DNA from: Mogibacterium sp.
GTDB lineage: Bacteria; Bacillota; Clostridia; Peptostreptococcales; Anaerovoracaceae
DNA: 64,000 bases
Assembly (NCBI GenBank): GCA_017434025.1
Contig: JAFRGC010000042.1
Location: 1 to 64,000, forward strand
Direction of reading: 5' to 3'
Made by a program: the position numbers and the translations under genes. Each line of letters opens with the position of its first letter. Position 1 is the stretch's first letter. This document shows positions 9,382 through 19,067 of this stretch, in pieces. The notes below the pieces were generated by a model. It worked only from the letters and a program-made list of their open reading frames with translations, was not told the origin of the DNA and did not search any database.

Positions 9382-11577
9382 ATGTCAATCAAATACAGTG
9401 AGAATAAGAAGACTTTTTCCCTCAATACAGCATCGGCTACGTACCAGCTCAAGATAGGGAATCTTGGCTATGTGAAGCATCTGTATTACGGTGATACGAT
9501 CTGTGATGAGGATATGGCATACCTGATCCGCAGGTACGACCGCGGATTCTCAGGAAATCCGTATGATTCCCTCAAGGAGCGTACTTTCTCCCTAGACGCC
9601 CAGCCGCAGGAATTCACGACGCAGCAACAGGGCGATTTCCGGATCAACTCCATTGAAGTCAGGAACGCTGACGGGAGTTTTTCATTCAATGGCAGATACC
9701 TATCTCACAGAATCTACCAAGGGGCGTTCACACTGAACGGTCTTCCGACTGCATTTGCGACAGAGAACGACACAGTAGACACGCTGGAACTGGTTCTTGA
9801 AGATGCAGTCAGCAAGGTGCAGGTGACACTGCTGTATTCAGTATTTGAAGAAGCAGAGATCATCATGCGTGCTGCAAGGGTGCACAATGCAGGTGATAAA
9901 ATGATCCATCTTGAGAGGATCATGTCATTCAATATCGATTTTCTGAACGGCAAAGACATGGATCTGATCTCGCTGCCGGGACGCTATGGTCAGGAGAGAC
10001 AGGTCGAGCGCCAGCCGATGACACACCATGTCCACAGGATCCGCAGCGGACGCGGGATCTCTTCGCATCAGCAGAATCCTTTTGTCGCGCTTGCCGGCAG
10101 AACTACGAACGAAGATTACGGCACATGCTATGGTTTTGCGCTGATGTATTCGGGCAGTTTTACGGCAGAAGCCGAGCTTGATCAGTACGATCAGCTGCGT
10201 CTGGTCATGGGGATCAACGACAGCATGTTCAATTATCCTGTCGCCCCGGGCGAGGACTTTGACACACCGGCTGTATTGATGACTTATTCGCATCAGGGAC
10301 TCACAGGGATGAGCCATAACTATCACAAGTTCTACAGGACCAATCTTAATAAGAGCAAATTCGTCAGAGACGTCAGAAGGCCTGTGCTCATCAACACCTG
10401 GGAAGCTGCATTCTTCACATTCGACGATGTCAAACTGGTCGAGATCGCCAGAGCTGCAAGGGACATGGGTGTCGAGATGATGGTAATGGATGACGGCTGG
10501 TACGGGAAACGTGATGACGACAACTCCGGACTGGGCGACTGGTATGTGAACGAGAATAAGATCAAATGCGGACTTACGGAACTCGTCAGACAGATCAACG
10601 ATCTCGGCATGAAATTCGGGATCTGGTTTGAACCGGAGATGGTTTCCGAGGACTCAGACCTCTACCGCGCGCATCCGGACTGGGTGATGGAGATCCCGGG
10701 CAGGCATGCAGTGCGCAGCCGCAACCAGCTGGTTCTCGATGTAGGAAGGAAAGAAGTCCAGGATTATCTCATTGAGAGAGTCAACAGTATCCTGGACAGT
10801 GCAAATATATATTACGTGAAATGGGACATCAACCGTGCAATCACAGACCTGTGGTCGAACGCTCTGCCAGGAGACCGCCAGGGAGAAGTATCCCACAGAT
10901 ACGTGCTCGGACTGTACAGGATCCTTGATGGTATCGTCAAGACTCACCCTGACATCATGTTCGAGGGCTGCGCGGGCGGAGGCGGACGCTTTGATACGGC
11001 TATGCTCACATACTTCACGCAGTACTGGAGCTCCGACAATACCAAACCTCTTGATAATCTCAAGCTGCACTACGGCTCGTCGTTCCTCTATCCGGTTTGC
11101 AGCATGGGTGCGCATGTATCAGAGGCGAGTCCGATGGTACCGTTTGAGACCAAAGCAGCGATCGCAATGTGCGGGACGTTCGGATATGAGCTCGATGCTA
11201 CCCATATGAAGAAGAAAGAGATACGCGCATGCAAGAAGATGAGCGATCTGTATCATAAATACTATGATCTGAATTTCTTCGGTGATTATTACAGGCTGTC
11301 TGATCCTTTCGAACCGGTCAATCTTGTAGCGTGGGAGAGCGTTGCTGAAGATAAGAGCGAAGCACTGGTGACAGTCATCACAGTCGGACTGACAGTGAAC
11401 GGGCCGCAGGAGTATATCAAGCTCAAAGGCCTTGATCCTGACAGAATGTACAGGATGGACTATGATGGCAGGGAACTAGTGCTCAGCGGATCGGCGCTGA
11501 TGAATGGCGGGATCCCTATCCCGAGAGAAGTTCCTGACTTCACATCATTTATATACCATCTGAGAGCAGTCAAATAG
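9382..11577 (+). CDS. Alpha-galactosidase, glycoside hydrolase family 36
   Basis: The 731-residue protein has the GH36 plan: an N-terminal beta-sandwich, a catalytic barrel from about residue 330, and a C-terminal beta domain. The predicted nucleophile is D482 in YVKWDINR and the acid/base is D552 in YWSSDNTKP. Other family marks are LINTWEA, MDDGWYG, GIWFEPEMVS and FEGCAGGGGRFD. It has no signal peptide, so it acts on imported alpha-galactosides such as raffinose-family sugars or melibiose. AAAGGAGAG precedes the start. It is followed at 29 nt by a GH27 gene, suggesting an operon. Confidence 0.95.
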   Translation: MSIKYSENKKTFSLNTASATYQLKIGNLGYVKHLYYGDTICDEDMAYLIRRYDRGFSGNPYDSLKERTFSLDAQPQEFTTQQQGDFRINSIEVRNADGSFSFNGRYLSHRIYQGAFTLNGLPTAFATENDTVDTLELVLEDAVSKVQVTLLYSVFEEAEIIMRAARVHNAGDKMIHLERIMSFNIDFLNGKDMDLISLPGRYGQERQVERQPMTHHVHRIRSGRGISSHQQNPFVALAGRTTNEDYGTCYGFALMYSGSFTAEAELDQYDQLRLVMGINDSMFNYPVAPGEDFDTPAVLMTYSHQGLTGMSHNYHKFYRTNLNKSKFVRDVRRPVLINTWEAAFFTFDDVKLVEIARAARDMGVEMMVMDDGWYGKRDDDNSGLGDWYVNENKIKCGLTELVRQINDLGMKFGIWFEPEMVSEDSDLYRAHPDWVMEIPGRHAVRSRNQLVLDVGRKEVQDYLIERVNSILDSANIYYVKWDINRAITDLWSNALPGDRQGEVSHRYVLGLYRILDGIVKTHPDIMFEGCAGGGGRFDTAMLTYFTQYWSSDNTKPLDNLKLHYGSSFLYPVCSMGAHVSEASPMVPFETKAAIAMCGTFGYELDATHMKKKEIRACKKMSDLYHKYYDLNFFGDYYRLSDPFEPVNLVAWESVAEDKSEALVTVITVGLTVNGPQEYIKLKGLDPDRMYRMDYDGRELVLSGSALMNGGIPIPREVPDFTSFIYHLRAVK

Positions 11578-11606
11578 AAGAATCAGAAGTAACAGGAGGC
11601 AACAGC

Positions 11607-12860
11607 ATGCTCTGTAAATATCCTCCGATGGGGTGGAACAGCTGGGACTGTTATGGAACATCTGTAACAGAGACCATCGTGCGGCAGAATGCTGCTTATA
11701 TGGCGAAATATCTGAAGCAATACGGCTGGGAATATATCGTGGCAGATATCCAGTGGTATCAGCCAACTGCCTTTGATTTCAATTATGAACCATTCGCTGA
11801 CACTGTCATGGATGAATGGGGACGAATGATGCCGGCGGAAAATCGCTTCCCGAGTGCTTCGGGAGGCACAGGATTCCGGGAATTGGCAGATCATGTGCAC
11901 AGCCTGGGCCTCAAGTTTGGCATCCACATCATGCGAGGGATTCCGCGCATGGCGGCTCACCGCCATCTGCCTGTCGCCGGAAGTGATTATACCTGTGATC
12001 AGGCAGCTGACCCGAATTCCATCTGTCAGTGGAATCCGGATATGTACGGCGCGCGTCTGGATCATCCCGCAGCACAGGCGTATTACGACAGCATCTTCAG
12101 GCTGTACGCTGAATGGGGCGTGGATTTCGTAAAGTGTGATGACATCGCCAGAGAATACCCTCACTGCAGGAAGGAGATCGAGATGATCGGAGCTGCCTGC
12201 CGTAAATGCGGACGCGATATCGTGCTCAGCCTGTCACCGGGTCCTGCGCCGCTTGAGGAGGCGGAGCATCTCAAGACCTGGGCCAACATGTGGAGACTGA
12301 CAGATGATTTCTGGGACCGGTGGGAGCTGCTGAAGGGCATGTTCGAACGTGCGGAGAAGTGGTGTATCCATGCAGGCCCGGGACACTGGCCGGACGCGGA
12401 TATGCTGCCTTTCGGCGCGATCCGTCAGTGCGGTAAGGAAACTCCGGAAGGACGGTGGACACGTTTTACACATGATGAGCAGCGTACGCTGATGACTCTG
12501 TGGTGTATGCTGCATTCACCGCTTATGATGGGCGGAGAACTGACGAAGAACGATGATTTCACTTTGTCGCTGCTCACCAATGCCGACATCCTGAATATCC
12601 AGAAGGAGAGCTTCTGCGCGCATCCGCTGTACACGACTGAGGACCGGTCTGTGTGGATCGCTCCGCGCAGGGATGGCAGAGGAACGTATGCAGCGGTATT
12701 CAATCTCTCTGACGAAACGATTACGATCAGTATCACACCGGAAGAGATCGGGATATCAGCAGACCATGCAGTTGAATTATGGACCGGCGATCCTGCATCC
12801 TCACTGTCTGCAGAACTCAGACCGCATGCATGTGCTGTATGGCTGGCGGAAACAGTCTGA
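11607..12860 (+). CDS. Glycoside hydrolase family 27 protein, probable alpha-galactosidase
   Basis: The 417-residue protein opens with the GH27 signature PPMGWNSWDCYG. The predicted nucleophile is D178 in VDFVKCDD, and the acid/base Asp is likely in RLTDDFWDRW. It is a single catalytic barrel plus a C-terminal beta domain, has no signal peptide, and has AGGAGG before the start. Most GH27 members are alpha-galactosidases. The clostridial MGWNSWDCYG branch is poorly characterised, so another alpha-linked sugar remains possible. It sits between GH36 and GH51 genes. Confidence 0.85.
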   Translation: MLCKYPPMGWNSWDCYGTSVTETIVRQNAAYMAKYLKQYGWEYIVADIQWYQPTAFDFNYEPFADTVMDEWGRMMPAENRFPSASGGTGFRELADHVHSLGLKFGIHIMRGIPRMAAHRHLPVAGSDYTCDQAADPNSICQWNPDMYGARLDHPAAQAYYDSIFRLYAEWGVDFVKCDDIAREYPHCRKEIEMIGAACRKCGRDIVLSLSPGPAPLEEAEHLKTWANMWRLTDDFWDRWELLKGMFERAEKWCIHAGPGHWPDADMLPFGAIRQCGKETPEGRWTRFTHDEQRTLMTLWCMLHSPLMMGGELTKNDDFTLSLLTNADILNIQKESFCAHPLYTTEDRSVWIAPRRDGRGTYAAVFNLSDETITISITPEEIGISADHAVELWTGDPASSLSAELRPHACAVWLAETV

Positions 12861-14387
<1,527 letters not shown>

Positions 14388-14419
14388 TTGGACGATAGCA
14401 ACCCGCCCAAAAAAAGAAG

Positions 14420-14447
14420 TTGACATTTCCTATATTTTGAGTATTAT
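14420..14447 (+). promoter_or_regulatory. Sigma-A promoter of glgA
   Basis: TTGACA (14420-14425) and TATTAT (14442-14447) are 16 nt apart. They lie inside the upstream extension of the glgA frame, which argues for the start at 14512. TTTCCTATATTTT directly after the -35 box recurs upstream of the gene at 28852. Confidence 0.7.
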
Positions 14448-14511
14448 GCTCGAGAGAAAGCAAATAGAAGACACATGTAAGTATTCTTTTCATAGATACA
14501 GGAGAAATGAA

Positions 14512-16023
14512 ATGACTCAAGAAGAAATTAAGAAAACAGATAATCTGGCTGCAGCACCGGAACTTCCACAGCCGAGAAGAAGCGTAGCTTTCATCGGTTC
14601 GGAGTGTTATCCGTTCGTCAAGACAGGCGGACTTGGAGACGTAATGTACGCACTGCCTAAGGCACTGGCTGACCTTAACTGCGATGTTAAGGTCATCCTC
14701 CCGCGCTATCACTGCATCCCATGGAAATATCAGGAGAAGATGGTATATCGCGGATCGTTCAACATGGATCTGTGCGCAGACGGAACATCGTTCTACGTAG
14801 GTATCATGGAGTATGTATGGGACGGCGTAGTATATGATTTTATCGACAACGATGATTTCTTTACCAGCGGCAACCCGTATGTCAATCTTGTTGATGATAT
14901 CCCTAAGTACTGCTACTTCTGCAAAGCTGCACTGGCTGCACTGAATTATATGAACTGGATCCCGGATGTGATCCACTGCCACGACTGGCAGGCCAGCCTT
15001 GTGCCGGTCTTCCTGCGCACACAGTTTGCAGATACTGCTATCAAGGACGCCAAGACTGTCCTCACGATCCACAACCTGCGCTTCCAGGGAGTTTACAACA
15101 TCCCGACACTGCGTTACTGGACCAACCTGCCTGAATACATCTTCAACAAGGATACGTTCAAGACCGGTTATGAGGATGCCAATATGCTCAAGGGCGGCCT
15201 GACATATGCAGACATCATCACCACAGTCAGCAACACTTATGCAGACGAGATCGAGACACCGTTCTTCGGCGAGAATCTGGATGCGCATCTGCGTTATCAT
15301 TCCGGCAAACTGCGCGGGATCGTTAACGGCATCGATGTCGTTCAGTGGGATCCGAAGACTGACCCAAAGATTGCTGAACAATATGATATCACTGAAGTTC
15401 TTGACAAGAAGAAAGCGAATAAGCGTGCTCTTCAGGAAGAACTCGGACTGGAAGTCGATGACAGCAAGTTCGTTATTGGCCTTATTTCCCGACTGACTGA
15501 TCAGAAGGGACTTGATCTTGTCAACGAGATCCTCCCGTCCCTGATCGACGGCAACACACAGGTCGTCGTACTCGGTACCGGAGATGTCCGCTACGAGGAT
15601 TCTTTCCGTTGGTTTGAGAGCGACTTCAAGGGCAGTGTATGTTCCTGCATCATGTATGATGAGGGAAGAGCTCACAGGATCTATGCCGGCGCAGATGCTC
15701 TGCTGGTACCATCACTGTTCGAGCCATGCGGCCTGACACAGCTGATCGCTATGAGATACGGAACAGTTCCTGTCGTACGTGAGACAGGCGGCCTCAAAGA
15801 CACAGTACAGCCATTCAATCAGTTCACAAACGAGGGCAATGGCTTCACATTTGACAGATATGAAGCAGGTCTGCTCTATGATGCAGTAAACCGCGCTAAG
15901 ACACTGTACTTCACCGATCGCTATCGCTGGGACGAGATGGTGCAGAGAGACATGGCCAAGGATGTTTCCTGGAAAGTTTCTGCAGAGCAGTACAGATCGC
16001 TTTATCTCGAGCTGAAGCCGTGA
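14512..16023 (+). CDS. glgA: Glycogen synthase (ADP-glucose type), GT5
   Basis: The 503-residue protein transfers glucose from ADP-glucose to the ends of alpha-1,4-glucan. The ADP-glucose motif KTGGLGDV is near residue 40, CHDWQAS and LTIHNLRFQG follow in the N-terminal Rossmann domain, and VNGIDVVQWDP, GLISRLTDQKG and PSLFEPCGLTQLIAMRYGT mark the C-terminal domain. The frame is open from 14437, but the promoter lies there and AGGAGA precedes 14512. An unusual hydrophilic leader of about 20 residues precedes the first core strand. No other glycogen gene is nearby. Confidence 0.95.
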   Translation: MTQEEIKKTDNLAAAPELPQPRRSVAFIGSECYPFVKTGGLGDVMYALPKALADLNCDVKVILPRYHCIPWKYQEKMVYRGSFNMDLCADGTSFYVGIMEYVWDGVVYDFIDNDDFFTSGNPYVNLVDDIPKYCYFCKAALAALNYMNWIPDVIHCHDWQASLVPVFLRTQFADTAIKDAKTVLTIHNLRFQGVYNIPTLRYWTNLPEYIFNKDTFKTGYEDANMLKGGLTYADIITTVSNTYADEIETPFFGENLDAHLRYHSGKLRGIVNGIDVVQWDPKTDPKIAEQYDITEVLDKKKANKRALQEELGLEVDDSKFVIGLISRLTDQKGLDLVNEILPSLIDGNTQVVVLGTGDVRYEDSFRWFESDFKGSVCSCIMYDEGRAHRIYAGADALLVPSLFEPCGLTQLIAMRYGTVPVVRETGGLKDTVQPFNQFTNEGNGFTFDRYEAGLLYDAVNRAKTLYFTDRYRWDEMVQRDMAKDVSWKVSAEQYRSLYLELKP

Positions 16024-16078
16024 TATCGAGGCAGATTTCCTGAAATATAGTGATCTGGAAGATTTGCAAAAATATTTT

Positions 16079-16103
16079 ATTTCCTACCTTGACAATAGGA
16101 AAT
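16079..16103 (+). promoter_or_regulatory. Inverted repeat spanning the -35 box of the small RNA
   Basis: ATTTCCTA and TAGGAAAT form perfect 8-bp arms separated by 9 nt that contain TTGACA. The copy at 57716-57845 keeps TCCTA/TAGGA around its -35 box. This could be a repressor or activator site. Confidence 0.45.
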
Positions 16104-16251
16104 GGGGATGGTATTATAATGGTGCAAGAAGTTAGAGGCACCTAACCAAGACGAAGACTCCTTTCAAAATCGGTATTACTTACCGGTTCAATCCTACTGG
16201 TAATTAACTACACCATAATACTTTCATCCCTCTTACAATATCTACAACCTG

Positions 16252-16285
16252 AAGACGCCAGCAATCACTGGCGTCTTTTGGTTAT
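16252..16285 (+). terminator. Intrinsic terminator of the candidate small RNA
   Basis: AAGACGCCAG pairs perfectly with CTGGCGTCTT around a CAATCA loop, followed by TTTTGGTT. Confidence 0.85.
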
Positions 16286-16369
16286 TTAACAGTTGAAAAT
16301 AGCTCCTGAATAACCATACAATATATATTAACAAGAGAAGCTACTGATCCATATGCAGAGGAGGGGCTT

Positions 16370-16519
16370 ATGAAATTCAATGCTGAGAAGATCATGAAGA
16401 AAGTCACCGGCGCTTCGACAGGAGTGGCCGTCGCAGCTGCATTCTTCAATATTGCACTTATTATCATTCGTCTGGTCGAGACGGTAACAGAAGAGGCTGA
16501 GAAACATCAGGAGGAATAA
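16370..16519 (+). CDS. Small membrane protein (49 residues)
   Basis: The frame starts with ATG after GAGGAGGGGCTT and runs 49 codons to TAA. The product has a basic N-terminus (MKFNAEKIMKK), one hydrophobic stretch at about residues 18-33 and an acidic tail ending EKHQEE. Its last codons carry the AGGAGG that serves the next gene, so the two are probably co-translated. I do not recognise a family. The strong ribosome site, sensible membrane-protein composition and the coupling support it being real. Confidence 0.6.
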   Translation: MKFNAEKIMKKVTGASTGVAVAAAFFNIALIIIRLVETVTEEAEKHQEE

Positions 16520-16525
16520 TATATA

Positions 16526-17638
16526 GTGCAGAGAAATGAGATATGGCGTTCGTACGGAACAGATCATAAGGAGATGACCAAACGGCTGCTGGCACAGTCG
16601 GGACTTGGCCAGCTGCTTCCTGTGTCTGCGGATCATGATCCGTGCATTGCGATCAAACCCAATCTGGTGACTCCCGCACCTGCCAGTTTTGGCGGAACGA
16701 CCCATCCAGAGGTCGTTGCGGGGATCATAGAGTTCCTTCAGGAGAGGAATTACCGGAATATAGTCATCGCGGAAGGTTCGTGGGTCGGTGATAAGACCTC
16801 GGAGGCTTTCGAGTACTGCGGATACAACGCGCTTGCTGAAGAGTACAGGGTATCCCTTATTGACATGCAGAAGGAGAAGGGCATCACCGTTGACTGTTCA
16901 GGAGAGAAGCTTTCCATATGCAGATGCGTCAGAGACTGGGATTTCCTGATCAATGTTCCTGTGCTCAAAGGCCACTGTCAGACTCATATCACATGCGCAC
17001 TCAAGAATCTCAAAGGGCTGATCCCGAATACTGAGAAGAGGAGATTCCATTCGATGGGTCTCCACAAACCGATCGCCCATCTGAATGCAGGCATCAGACC
17101 GGACTTCATCGTGATCGATCATATATGCGGAGATCTGAGCTTTGAAGAGGGCGGGAGCCCTGTAACACGCAACTGTATCATGACCGCCGTCGATCCTGTA
17201 CTGGTGGATTCATACGTCTGCTCCCTCCTGAACTACGAGACAGCAGAAGTGCCGTATATCGGAATGGCAGAGGAACTGGGCATCGGCAGTGCGGATCTTT
17301 CCGATCTCAGGCTTATAACCTGTGAAGGTGAGCCGTTTGAGGATCTGCCTGCCCGCAGCATTCTGGATGTGAGCTATGCTGTTGACGAAGTGGATTCCTG
17401 CAGTGCCTGCTACGGTGTTCTGATACCTGCACTCACAAGACTGAAAGAGGAAGGGCTGCTCGACCATCTCCCGGAAAGGATCGCGATCGGGCAAGGGCAC
17501 AGAGGCAAAACAGGAAAACTGGGTATAGGCAACTGCACAGCAGGTTTTGATATCTGCATCAGGGGATGCCCGCCTAAGGAAGATGATATATACCAACAGC
17601 TGAAAGAACTGGCATCTATGGACTGCCATAAGAATTAG
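16526..17638 (+). CDS. DUF362 domain-containing protein
   Basis: The 370-residue protein shows the DUF362 pattern: IKPNLVTPAPASFGGTTHPE near the start, VVAGIIEFLQERN, then FLINVPVLKGHCQTHIT and LKNLKGLIPN, with HLNAGIRPDFIVIDHI later. DUF362 proteins resemble the larger subunit of nickel-pincer-type and Fe-S-linked proteins, but their reaction is mostly unknown. Conserved cysteines occur in the last third (CSACYG, GNCTAGFDICIRGCP). The start is a GTG at 16526 after AGGAGG within the preceding small gene. It has no signal peptide. Confidence 0.8.
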   Translation: MQRNEIWRSYGTDHKEMTKRLLAQSGLGQLLPVSADHDPCIAIKPNLVTPAPASFGGTTHPEVVAGIIEFLQERNYRNIVIAEGSWVGDKTSEAFEYCGYNALAEEYRVSLIDMQKEKGITVDCSGEKLSICRCVRDWDFLINVPVLKGHCQTHITCALKNLKGLIPNTEKRRFHSMGLHKPIAHLNAGIRPDFIVIDHICGDLSFEEGGSPVTRNCIMTAVDPVLVDSYVCSLLNYETAEVPYIGMAEELGIGSADLSDLRLITCEGEPFEDLPARSILDVSYAVDEVDSCSACYGVLIPALTRLKEEGLLDHLPERIAIGQGHRGKTGKLGIGNCTAGFDICIRGCPPKEDDIYQQLKELASMDCHKN

Positions 17639-17699
17639 TTGTAGAATCTCATGTGGATAGTTTAGGAAGTTGAACTGTATCAGGAAAGGAATGGATCAT

Positions 17700-18323
17700 A
17701 TGAAGAAAATTTTGTCTATTATGATGGTGATGCTTATGGCTGTACTTACACTCACTGGCTGCGGCGGTCAGTCCGGCGGCGGATCGGGTGGTTCTGAACC
17801 TGCATCAGCAGATTCACTTAAGACCATTGGGGATGTAATAGATATTGACTCAGAAGATATTCAGTCTGCGGTATATGAGGACAAAGTGGTATACGCATTC
17901 AAGCTCGGTGACTCCTATTACCGTGCCATAGCAAAAATCTCACCGGAAGATGCCCAGGCTTATTTCGATATCGATTATTCGGATGATGACTTCGAAGAGC
18001 AGCAGAAGGCGATCGTAGCACCGCTTAAGATCGATACGCTCGAGAACCTGGACGGTCAGATCCTGAGCGAAGAAGAGAGGAGTGCTCTGGTCGGGAAGAC
18101 CGGACAGGAGCTGCAGAATGCCGGTTGGACATATAACGGACATGATCTCGAGTCCATGGAATTCTGGATGTACTACGGACCGTTCCTGTATACTGTCGCA
18201 TTTGACGGAGAAGTTGCGGAGGCAGACTATGATGACTTTGATGATGAAGCCGGCACCCGTGATCTGACAGTCAAGAGCGTAGAGCTGATGATGCTCGGCA
18301 ATGCTACCGACATCGAGGAGTGA
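17700..18323 (+). CDS. Lipoprotein of unknown function
   Basis: The 207-residue protein begins MKKILSIMMVMLMAVL with lipobox LTGC, so it should be exported and lipid-anchored. A Gly/Ser-rich linker follows the cysteine, then an acidic globular region with the recurrent Asp/Glu clusters of secreted clostridial proteins. ATG codons at 17691 and 17700 are in frame. AGGAAAGG at 17682 fits 17700 better because it leaves normal spacing. No domain is recognised. A strong terminator follows. Confidence 0.75.
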   Translation: MKKILSIMMVMLMAVLTLTGCGGQSGGGSGGSEPASADSLKTIGDVIDIDSEDIQSAVYEDKVVYAFKLGDSYYRAIAKISPEDAQAYFDIDYSDDDFEEQQKAIVAPLKIDTLENLDGQILSEEERSALVGKTGQELQNAGWTYNGHDLESMEFWMYYGPFLYTVAFDGEVAEADYDDFDDEAGTRDLTVKSVELMMLGNATDIEE

Positions 18324-18349
18324 TCATTCAGGAAAATTGCATAAGACAA

Positions 18350-18384
18350 AACAAGAGCCCTGCGTGAGCAGGGCTCTTGTTGTA
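18350..18384. terminator. Bidirectional intrinsic terminator
   Basis: AACAAGAGCCCTGC pairs with GCAGGGCTCTTGTT around GTGA. It separates the convergent lipoprotein (plus) and ACT-domain (minus) genes and has T/A tracts on both sides. Confidence 0.85.
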
Positions 18385-18408
18385 TATGAGTATCGAATTA
18401 TCACGGTA

Positions 18409-18999
18409 CTACTTTGCAGGATAACGTCCGACAAACTTGAGTGTCTCGCAAACTGCGGCGAGATCTGCGACCATCTTCTTGCCTTCCTCGGAAGTGTCAT
18501 CTCCGTCGCACTCAATGTAGAAATAGTATCCCCATTCCTCATAGCTGAGCGGTCTGGTGTGAAGGAAACGGATGTTGAAGCCATGGCTGCTGATCGCATT
18601 GATGGCTTTGACAAGGGATCCCTGCACGTTGAGGACTGTAAAGATCATCATGAAACGAGAACCTTCTTCGCATGCGGATGCATTAGGTGTCCTGGAAAGA
18701 ACAGCATAGCGGACGACCTCGTCGCCGGTGTTCCACTTGAAGACCTTTACGATGCTCAGACTGCCTGAATAGAACAGATCCATGACATAATTGTCTTTGC
18801 CGCTCCTGCTTCTCTCGAATGGCAGGACACATACATCACAATCTCCCGATACAACAGCTTCATATGTCTGACCATAATTAGGGAAGTCGATCTTCGCTGC
18901 TCCCTCAGCTACAGTGCAGGCTGCTTTGTAATCTTCAGGATCCATTCCTGCGCAATATGCAATGCGATTAATATCGATCTTGTTTCCGTTGATAACCAC
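18409..18999 (-). CDS. Shortened prephenate dehydratase-like protein with C-terminal ACT domain
   Basis: The 196-residue protein aligns by eye with prephenate dehydratases. It keeps the first lobe (RIAYCAG start, then YEAVVSGDCDVCVLPFERS, matching the usual AVE-GEADYGVLPIENS pattern) and a C-terminal ACT domain (from FTVLNVQGSLVKAINAI). About 80-90 residues of the second lobe are missing compared with the usual length near 280, and the catalytic TRF motif reads VRYAVLSR. It is therefore probably not a working dehydratase and may sense an aromatic amino acid. The start is GTG after AAAGGAGA. It lies downstream of the amidohydrolase gene. Confidence 0.65.
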   Translation of the reverse strand: MVINGNKIDINRIAYCAGMDPEDYKAACTVAEGAAKIDFPNYGQTYEAVVSGDCDVCVLPFERSRSGKDNYVMDLFYSGSLSIVKVFKWNTGDEVVRYAVLSRTPNASACEEGSRFMMIFTVLNVQGSLVKAINAISSHGFNIRFLHTRPLSYEEWGYYFYIECDGDDTSEEGKKMVADLAAVCETLKFVGRYPAK

Positions 19000-19067
19000 G
19001 ATAAATATCTCCTTTCATCTCACGATGTTGCAAGTATATTCCCTTAAACTGACTATTTCAAGGGTTT

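Larger units (their letters stand above)
16079..16285 (+). ncRNA. Candidate small RNA, long copy, with own promoter and terminator
   Basis: The gap between glgA and the next gene is over 300 nt and holds a complete small transcription unit. It has TTGACA (16089-16094), 17 nt, TATTAT (16112-16117), a transcript of about 160 nt from about 16124, and a strong intrinsic terminator (16252-16282). No good open frame lies inside. The promoter, the box AACTACACCATAATACT (16206-16222) and the box starting TTACAATATCTACA (16233) recur in the minus-strand unit at 57716-57845, while the terminator stems differ in sequence. That is the pattern of a structured RNA family. It matches no RNA class that I recognise. 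Confidence 0.6.

Noticed and set aside
14437..14511. Upstream extension of glgA from ATG 14437
   Set aside because: It contains the -10 box of a good promoter, and AGGAGA directly precedes 14512.
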